From Theodoxus fluviatilis (taxonomy: Eukaryota; Mollusca; Gastropoda; Cycloneritida; Neritidae), in contig JAWQFJ010008675.1 of NCBI GenBank assembly GCA_034096865.1, forward strand, positions 1 through 32,500: a stretch of DNA of 32,500 nt, in the 5' to 3' direction. The notes beneath the pieces are model-generated. The model searched no databases and had not been told where the DNA came from. It was given only the letters and a program-made list of their open reading frames with translations. Made by a program: the position numbers and the translations under genes. Shown piece by piece: positions 29,301 to 32,500 of the stretch. Numbering within the stretch: the first letter of the stretch is position 1; every line of letters begins with the position of its first letter.

Positions 29301-30802
29301 TGTATATGGAGAATCCAGTTAAGAGTCTGACTTGGAAGTGACATTACCCCCTTCTAAACCGCATACACCTGATCCTGGACTTTCAGACTAAAGTAAGGGG
29401 AGAAGCAAAGGTAGAAAACAACCTTCAGCTGACCCAAAACCATCAATGAGGTGTTGCTCAAGTACTGCCCGGCCTATCCTGATAGAGAGTGGAGACACCA
29501 CTGGAGGACTAGCAACCACTATGAATAGTCACATCCTGACAGAGTTGCTTGATGCCCCCACATCAGCTGGAAGCCCTGGCTGCTGGGCTTTCAGGGCCTG
29601 CTCCAGGAGCTCTGTTAGGAGCTGCCCAAGCAGCCAGAGACCACCTGGGGTCATTAAGACTGGGTCATAATCCAAGCAGACTGTGCATTCAAACCAGCCT
29701 GGAATATCCATCCCAACTCATGCACTTCCCCTCCTAGCTCTCTCTGCTCCCCCTTCCTCCTCCTCTGTGCTTTCTCTTTCCCTCCCTCTGTAAACAAGGT
29801 GAAAAGTGTACTCACATCACAGCTGGAGACAAAGAGGCCATTCTTGAAGGCAACAAAGTTGAGGGACTTGTCCAACCACTTGTTGTCTATGTTGCCAAAC
29901 AGTCCCTCCCACACCAACTGCAATTGCCATAGCACACAGTTCTCAGGATGGATGGCTGGATGGATGGCTGGATGGATGGATGGATGGATGGACGGATGGA
30001 CAGATGAATAGATGATGGCTGGATGGATGGCTGGCTGGGTGAATGAATGGGTGAATGAATGGGTGGATGGGATGGCTGAATGAATGGGTGGATGGATGGA
30101 TGGGCAGATGTTCTCTCTCTCCTACTCTTTTTCTCTCTCTGTCTCTCTCCTACTCTCTCTCTCTCTCTCTCTGAAATGATGGTGATGGTGATGATGGCTT
30201 TGTCACGGAGGCCCTCAGCAGAAAGATCAGAAAGCGGGGGATCAGCGTCCACTTCAAGCCCATCAACACCATCCGTAGCAAACTTGTTGCTCCTACAGAC
30301 AAGACCAACAAAATGAACAAATCAGGGGTGGTCTACAGACTGAAATGCAGTGACTGTGATGAGGACTATGTGGGGGAGTCGGAAAGGAAACTGCGAAAAC
30401 GTGTAAAGGAGCACCACAACCACACTTCACCGTTCGGGGAGCACATCCTTGAACACAAGCACCACCTCGACAACGACAACATCAGTGTGCTAGACAGGGA
30501 GCAGAGATGGTTCCAGAGAAGAGTGAAGGAGGCTATTTACATCGCAGCTCACAGCCCCACCCTGAACCGTGACCGGGGCCGACACCAACTACCAGCTATC
30601 TACTCTTCGCTCCTTCAGTCACACTGCGTGAGTTTACTCACGGGAGTGTGAGACTGAACCCAGTTCTCTCCAGCCTTCAGATTGCTGAGGAAGATCCTTG
30701 GATAAGGATCGAAAGCTACAAGTGAGTGGCTTCCTTTTTTGTTTGTGAGACAAGTATAGATCTGTAGCCATTATGATAGTTTTGTGTTGTCACTTTTACT
30801 GA

Positions 30803-30846
<44 letters not shown>

Positions 30847-30980
30847 GATGACAACGACGATAGTGATGATGATGGTGAAGATGATGAAGAAGATGATGAT
30901 GGATGACGATGATGATGATGATTTTGGCAATGATGGTGATGATGACGGCACTGAAGATTATGATAGAAGATAATGATGAC

Positions 30981-31017
<37 letters not shown>

Positions 31018-31384
31018 CAATGATGACAATGACGATGATGATAATGGTAATTATGATGGCACTGAAGATAATGATAACTGAGATGATGATGATGATGATG
31101 AAGATGATGATGACGATGATGATGATGATGATGATGACAATGATAACAATGACAACAACAAAGACAATGATGATAATACTGTGATGATACAGATGTTGAT
31201 GTTGCAGCAGCAGCTGCTGCTATTGTTTTGTTGGTGTTACTGTTGGTGTTACTGTTGCTGCTGCTGTTGCTGTTACTGTTTGCTGTTAACTGTTGTTGTT
31301 TTGCCTCAAGGACTCACCTCTGACTCACTTTTTGTAAACCTTTCTGAGAACAAAACTCATTTACAATAACAACAACAACAACAA

Positions 31385-31436
<52 letters not shown>

Positions 31437-31584
31437 TTCCTCAACATCGTCATCAGGATGGTTTCCGCACCTCTGACTCAGTGCTGGGGCTTCCGTCATC
31501 CAATCCAAGGACAATGATGGCTTTCTGAATCACGTCCAAACTCTCAAAGTTCTGGGGGTGGACTGCCACCAGGTGGTTGCGAGC
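17591..31584 (-). CDS. CROT: Peroxisomal carnitine O-octanoyltransferase-like acyltransferase, 3' part, ten exons
   Basis: Ten exons (31471-31584, 29816-29917, 28306-28389, 24549-24656, 23808-23938, 22917-23040, 22201-22279, 19588-19681, 18485-18604, 17591-17723) join in frame and end at TAG. They encode roughly the C-terminal 360 residues of a carnitine/choline acyltransferase of about 610. The family moves medium-chain acyl groups between CoA and carnitine; CROT does so in peroxisomes for export of shortened fatty acids. Hallmarks are [11 protein letters not shown] with the catalytic His, [40 protein letters not shown], and [15 protein letters not shown] with the STS carnitine-site motif. 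[17 protein letters not shown] and SGGGGN favour CROT over CRAT, CPT1/2 or ChAT. The C-terminus SHV is not a standard PTS1. Introns are crowded with mobile elements and simple repeats. Confidence 0.9.
17737..17790 (-). repeat. Retroposon-like tail just upstream of the CROT exon j acceptor
   Basis: On the minus strand, AATAAAACTTCATTCATTC continues as an (ATTC)n array that runs to within about 15 bases of the exon j acceptor. It looks like a retroposon 3' end whose tail supplies the pyrimidine tract. Confidence 0.5.
18218..18443. repeat. GAT/GGT trinucleotide array in CROT intron
   Basis: The order is GATGATG, then about 33 GGT units (18234-18339), then GAT units with ACCAT/ACAAT interruptions. 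It ends about 45 bases past the exon i donor in the transcript. All associated frames (poly-His, Pro, Trp, Val, Met) are artefacts. Confidence 0.97.
18485..18604 (-). CDS. CROT: CROT exon i with STS motif
   Basis: Completes Ser and encodes [20 protein letters not shown] followed by [19 protein letters not shown] and two bases of Gln. The acceptor is TGTTTCAG and the donor is GTGAGT. LSTS is the carnitine-binding Ser-Thr-Ser motif, and DGYGVFY is the conserved strand after it. Confidence 0.93.
18632..18755 (-). mobile_element. SINE-family tail fragment
   Basis: Plus-strand TTTACACTTTAGCCCCTGAT followed by CACTGGGC matches 7190-7215 (ACCCCCTGGTCATTGGGC) and 23109-23135. GGTAAAGGTAAAG at its edge is the inverse of the TTTACC tail of the other copies. 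Confidence 0.5.
18760..19587. other. CROT intron between exons h and i
   Basis: Mostly unique intron. A CTCTCC/CCCCTCC tract leads into a C14 run at about 18894-18912. Nothing gene-like is present. Confidence 0.5.
19588..19681 (-). CDS. CROT: CROT exon h
   Basis: Completes Gly, then reads [20 protein letters not shown] followed by [10 protein letters not shown] and two bases of Ser (phase 2). The acceptor is ATGCAG and the donor is GTAGGC. DRHL.GL....E.......F.DP.F is the family pattern, with Cys where Phe is usual before DRHL. The upstream intron contains the 1.9-kb LTR-like element. Confidence 0.9.
19825..21746. mobile_element. 1.92-kb solo-LTR-like element with TGTAG target duplication
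   Basis: The element begins TGTCGC (19825-19830) and ends GCGACA (21741-21746): inverted TG...CA termini of LTR type. The same pentamer TGTAG flanks both sides (19820-19824 and 21747-21751), the 5-bp duplication left by retroviral-type integrases. The interior is richer in G+C and CpG than its surroundings and has no gag/pol motifs. ATTAAA occurs at about 21562 followed by T/GT-rich sequence, as in an R-U5 region, which suggests plus orientation. It lies in the CROT intron between exons g and h. Other readings are a non-autonomous LTR element or coincidental termini. Confidence 0.65.
21754..21806. repeat. (GAAT)n microsatellite
   Basis: GAATGAAT/AAATGAAT array starting three bases after the right target duplication of the LTR-like element. 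A GAATG sequence also precedes the left side (19813-19817), so the element may have inserted beside or within a GAAT array. Confidence 0.85.
22201..22279 (-). CDS. CROT: CROT exon g
   Basis: 26 codons plus one base: [20 protein letters not shown] followed by EACNMQ (phase 1 end). The acceptor is CTGTGCAG and the donor is GTGAGT. It is the amphipathic helix between the RTET signature and the DRHL segment, of usual length. Confidence 0.85.
22917..23040 (-). CDS. CROT: CROT exon f
   Basis: Completes the split Lys and encodes [20 protein letters not shown] then [20 protein letters not shown] and T (phase 0 end). The acceptor is ATGTGCAG and the donor is GTAAGT. YETA.TR.F.H.RTET.RS is the best-conserved family signature, lining the carnitine and CoA site. 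Confidence 0.94.
23052..23140 (-). mobile_element. SINE-family tail fragment
   Basis: Plus-strand ATTAATGGATGCTCAAAGCA, then ACACTTTATCCCCTAGTCAT and TGGGCCAA match the tail of copy 1 (AATTGATGGATGTTCAAACT, CCCCCTGGTCATTGGGCAA). It begins about 12 bases upstream of the exon f acceptor. Confidence 0.55.
23338..23490. repeat. GT microsatellite
   Basis: GTGTAT/GTCT variants, a clean GT run (23396-23421) and a GGGTGGGT/GGTGG segment. Confidence 0.9.
23600..23790 (+). mobile_element. LINE 3' end fragment (RTE-like)
   Basis: The text CATGGACGAGATGGAGATGG, CCGCCCAGAACC, then GGCCCTATGTTCCACCAGGA and GGAATAAGTCAAGTCAGTC resembles the end of ORF2 and the short 3' tail of RTE-type LINEs as I remember them. 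No intact frame remains. It ends about 20 bases from the exon e splice donor. Confidence 0.4.
23808..23938 (-). CDS. CROT: CROT exon e
   Basis: 43 codons plus two bases: [20 protein letters not shown] followed by [20 protein letters not shown] and LHA, then the split Lys codon (phase 2). The acceptor is GTTTCAG and the donor is [18 protein letters not shown] is a strongly conserved family segment. A LINE 3' end ends about 20 bases past the donor, and an (AGT)n array begins about 12 bases before the acceptor. Confidence 0.9.
23950..24470. repeat. AGT, then GGA and G-rich purine block
   Basis: (AGT)n with GAA/GCA breaks (23950-24080) passes into (GGA)n (24108-24185) and then degenerate GGAGG/GGTGG sequence to 24470. 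Long Val, Glu, Leu and Ser frames here are artefacts. Confidence 0.93.
24470..24537. repeat. CA microsatellite beside the exon d donor
   Basis: About 33 CA units. In the CROT transcript this is (TG)n beginning about 10 bases after the exon d donor. Confidence 0.97.
24549..24656 (-). CDS. CROT: CROT exon d
   Basis: 36 codons: [20 protein letters not shown] followed by [16 protein letters not shown], phase 0. The acceptor is CTTTCAG. The donor GTACGC is weak and is followed after about 10 bases by a (TG)n tract in the transcript. The family pattern is P..L.F..D..I...I..A. Confidence 0.83.
24824..25255. repeat. (ATTC)n/(ATCC)n followed by GT/GCATGC microsatellite
   Basis: ATTC and ATCC/ATCT units (24824-24970), about 120 bases of unique sequence, then GT with GCATGC and GTCT variants (25098-25250). 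Confidence 0.85.
25286..25513 (+). pseudogene. LINE ORF2 C-terminal fragment with CCHH zinc finger
   Basis: One frame reads [12 protein letters not shown], stop, then [32 protein letters not shown], and [20 protein letters not shown] followed by LAHH and a stop. The layout (D..W A.DR..W, R...F.E.RR, then a C-x2-C...H-x3-H finger with a SQIGLASH core) is typical of the C-terminus of several animal non-LTR retrotransposons. An internal stop (25328) and missing upstream domains mark it as dead. Clade is undetermined. Confidence 0.65.
26276..26339. repeat. AC microsatellite
   Basis: About 32 AC units in the left half of the piggyBac-like element. Confidence 0.97.
26717..26863 (-). pseudogene. 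N-terminal remnant of a piggyBac-like transposase
   Basis: ATG at 26863-26861 opens [48 protein letters not shown], then a stop. A short acidic N-terminus of this kind is typical of piggyBac-family transposases. In another frame downstream (to about 26628) follows [20 protein letters not shown], a Ser/Arg-rich linker, so a frameshift probably split the gene. The DDD catalytic domain is absent. Called mainly from context. Confidence 0.45.
26981..27002 (-). promoter_or_regulatory. TATA box and perfect CRE upstream of the transposase remnant
   Basis: On the minus strand the perfect CRE TGACGTCA (27002-26995) is followed after six bases by TATAAATA (26988-26981), about 118 bases before the ATG of the transposase remnant. 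Spacing and orientation suit a promoter carried by the element. Confidence 0.45.
27137..27499. other. CROT intron, unclassified GC-richer segment
   Basis: Between the piggyBac-like element and the SINE copy lies about 360 bases of GC-richer, CpG-containing sequence with no recognisable frame. It may be an old retroelement fragment or an extended head of the SINE. Confidence 0.35.
27500..27812 (+). mobile_element. SINE-family copy 3
   Basis: CTTTGCACAAGGTGCTTAAC and CATCCAGGAGTAAAACC correspond to the central domain of copy 1. GTTGGTGCTGGTGCC, AAGTGGTTTGAGACCCAAAC and the tail ACCTTCACTTTTACC match copy 2. Confidence 0.65.
27847..28135. repeat. 60-bp tandem duplication, second copy interrupted
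   Basis: Copy 1 (27847-27906) runs ACAACGGACACCTCAGGTGA ... GGGCGGTCAAAAGAGACATA ... GGTGAAC. Copy 2 starts at 27907, is identical for 28 bases, is interrupted at 27935-28106 by the hairpin element, then resumes with GGGCGGTCAAAAGAGACATA at 28107. Confidence 0.88.
27947..28104. mobile_element. 158-bp hairpin (foldback/MITE) with 32-bp inverted ends
   Basis: The 32-bp arm at 27947-27978 (TTCGCCCCATTTGCGACATT then CGGAACGTCGTT) is inverted at 28073-28104 with one mismatch. The loop is 94 bases and carries no ORF. Compared with the intact tandem copy, about 172 bases (27935-28106) are inserted, and a few bases (AAA) of the target seem lost. No clean target duplication is seen. Confidence 0.8.
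28306..28389 (-). CDS. CROT: CROT exon c with catalytic histidine
   Basis: 28 codons beginning [20 protein letters not shown] and ending METRGKWQ, phase 0. The acceptor is TCTTGCAG and the donor is GTAAGT. The first residue is the family's catalytic general-base histidine. HAPFDAMV is the CROT form of the motif. Confidence 0.92.
28620..29440. other. CROT intron between exons b and c, unique part
   Basis: About 800 bases of AT-rich intron without recognisable repeats or coding sequence. The open frame at 28966-29187 is hydrophobic but shows no motif. Confidence 0.5.
29480..29720 (+). repeat. Unnamed interspersed repeat family B, copy 2
   Basis: Aligns by eye with 7940-8185: CACCACTGGAGGACTAGCAA, CACTATGAATAGTCACAT, CAGCTGGAAGCCC, then the shared CTGGCTGCTGGGCTTTCAGG and TGGAATA. 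Both copies run into C-rich sequence at the 3' side. Confidence 0.6.
29816..29917 (-). CDS. CROT: CROT exon b
   Basis: 34 codons: [20 protein letters not shown] followed by [14 protein letters not shown], phase 0. The acceptor is AATTGCAG and the donor is GTGAGT. The family pattern N.W.DKSL.....NG......D leads directly into the catalytic His, which is the first codon of the next exon. Confidence 0.87.
29946..30172. repeat. GGAT/GAAT microsatellite followed by CT array
   Basis: GGATGGCT/GGAT/GAATGGGT units (29946-30105), then CTCTCTCCTACT and a CT run (30115-30172). It begins about 28 bases upstream of the exon b acceptor. Confidence 0.92.
30199..30651 (+). pseudogene. Penelope-like retroelement fragment: GIY-YIG endonuclease domain
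   Basis: An open frame from 30199 reads [38 protein letters not shown], then [56 protein letters not shown] and [13 protein letters not shown], with a stop at 30649-30651. This is the thumb-linker plus GIY-YIG endonuclease that ends Penelope-like element proteins: GVVY...YVG core, a CxxC insertion, R and E catalytic positions, and the WFQR(R/K)VKEA signature. The frame is still open, but the reverse transcriptase is absent because the 5' side is cut at the GAT/CT repeat. It lies in the CROT intron between exons a and b, on the opposite strand. Confidence 0.9.
30652..30745 (+). mobile_element. Penelope-like element 3' end with hammerhead-core-like hairpin
   Basis: After the stop, CTGAGGA (30685-30691), an A, a perfect 7-bp stem GATCCTT/AAGGATC with loop GGAT (30693-30710), then GAAA (30711-30714). 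This resembles the CUGANGA - stem II - GAAA core of hammerhead ribozymes, which are known in Penelope-like elements. There is one extra A, and stems I and III and the cleavage site were not found. Confidence 0.35.
30805..31436. repeat. GAT array, TGC/TTG stretch and AAC/ATC array
   Basis: (GAT)n with GAC/GAA breaks and two copies of a GGCACTGAAGAT block (30805-31185), then TGC/TGT-rich sequence (31200-31300), then AAC and ATC units (31365-31436). The last reaches to about 35 bases from the exon a donor. Asp, Met, Cys and Leu-rich frames are artefacts. Confidence 0.95.
31471..31584 (-). CDS. CROT: CROT exon a (first in window)
   Basis: 38 codons: [20 protein letters not shown] followed by [18 protein letters not shown], phase 0 at both ends. 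The acceptor is CTTTCAG and the donor is GTGCGG. It matches the family region in which the aligned exon reads R..L....N...LD.IQ.A....LDD, upstream of the catalytic His. A GAT/ATC microsatellite starts about 35 bases past the donor. Confidence 0.85.
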
Positions 31585-32500
31585 CTGAAAGACAGAAAGT
31601 GAATACCACTGTAGCCAGTCACACTTTTTGCAGCTTTTGCTCTTTGTGACCATGCATGAGAGACAAGGCAAAAATCCGCAAAACAGTTTTCCAGGAAACA
31701 CTAAGAAAAGTCATCAGCACACTGTCACAGGTTTGCTTTCCTGATCTTTACATGATTGTACATTTTAAAAAAGATTTCCTCTATGAAAATTGAGTTGTTT
31801 TTTTTCTGGAATATGCATGAATACATAAATAACATTGCAGTCGAAACATATCACATTATCCTATTTCTGATTTTGGCCTTGTTTTCTCAAGCGCAGTCAC
31901 GTTGGAGTGTCAGCGCGTGTGCCCAGTCAAGTAAAAAGTCAGCCTACCATTTGAGGTAAAAAAAATTGAATCCCATTACAACATATGGCTAGAGCTTCTA
32001 AATTCCAGAGAAGCATAGGATTCAAAGATGAATTTATTTTCCCTCTTGATTTCTAGTCTTTATGATTTAGGTTCATTTCTGCAGATCTCACTTTTCTATA
32101 GTGTATGCGTGTGTGTGTATGTGTGTGTGTTTGTGAGTTTGTGTATGTCAGTCTATCAACGTGCATATCCGGGCATAATGTGCATGAGTGTGCATATGTG
32201 CATGTGTGCGCTTGTGTGTGTATGCATCTGTCAGTCCATCCATCTGTGTGCCATATGTGTGCATGCATGTGCATGAGAGTGCATTTATATGTGTATATAT
32301 GTGTGTGTGTGCATGTGAGTGCATGTCTATCACCCTATCTGTCATATAAAACATTCATTTGTCTGTTTGCCTGTCGTTTTGTCTGTGTGCCTGCCTGTCT
32401 CCCCTGTCAGCCACAGCAAAGCATCCACCCCCTTCTTCGTCGCTCAGAATCAATCCATACTTCAGCACAACACACGACGGCTCAAGAGACTTAATCCCCC
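31585..32500. other. CROT intron upstream of exon a, with GT microsatellite
   Basis: Unique AT-rich intron (31600-32100), then GT/GCATGT variants (32105-32320). No further CROT exon is recognisable before the end of the window. Confidence 0.6.

Noticed and set aside
31181..31369. Cys/Tyr/Leu-rich frame
   Set aside because: Translation of a TGC/TGT-rich repeat.

Overview
The window is nuclear DNA of an animal: genes are split by introns with GT/AG boundaries, most of the sequence is intergenic or intronic, and simple-sequence repeats are extremely abundant. The two genes are conserved across metazoans. The repeat content (TGACC/AGGTC-rich elements, tRNA-type SINEs, long GACA, CA, GA and GAT arrays) looks to me like a mollusc, probably a gastropod. 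That placement is an impression, not a proof. No bacterial genes, CRISPR array, rRNA or intact tRNA was found.

Two protein genes are supported, both on the minus strand. (1) 99-5955 holds the first four coding exons of MOB4 (phocein), the MOB-family subunit of the STRIPAK phosphatase/kinase complex; the rest of the gene lies before base 1. (2) 17591-31584 holds the last ten coding exons of a carnitine O-octanoyltransferase (CROT)-like carnitine/choline acyltransferase, including the catalytic histidine and the C-terminus; the 5' half lies beyond base 32500. All exon phases join correctly. The genes run head to tail with about 11.6 kb between them and do not obviously cooperate: one is a signalling scaffold, the other a fatty-acid metabolic enzyme.

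Layout: 1-6000 is MOB4, whose introns carry GACA/CA arrays, a poly-G tract, a 30-bp tandem repeat, a short inverted-repeat element, a roughly 22-copy 33-bp minisatellite beside exon 2, and long GA arrays. 6000-17590 is intergenic, with SINE copies, a second unnamed repeat family, a tRNA-like pseudogene, a homopurine minisatellite, an 850-bp element packed with TCAAGGTCA half-sites, and a 377-bp MITE with a perfect 6-bp target duplication. 17591-31584 is CROT. Its introns hold a 1.92-kb solo-LTR-like element with a 5-bp target duplication, LINE 3' ends, a piggyBac-like element framed by TTAA, a 158-bp hairpin element sitting in one of two tandem copies, a Penelope-like GIY-YIG fragment, and simple repeats pressed close to many exon edges. 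31585-32500 is CROT intron.

Most interesting points: the MOB4 minisatellite looks like an amplified copy of the exon-2 splice acceptor; a mobile element carries 13 ERR/Ftz-F1-type half-sites; and several elements can be defined to the base by their termini and target duplications.
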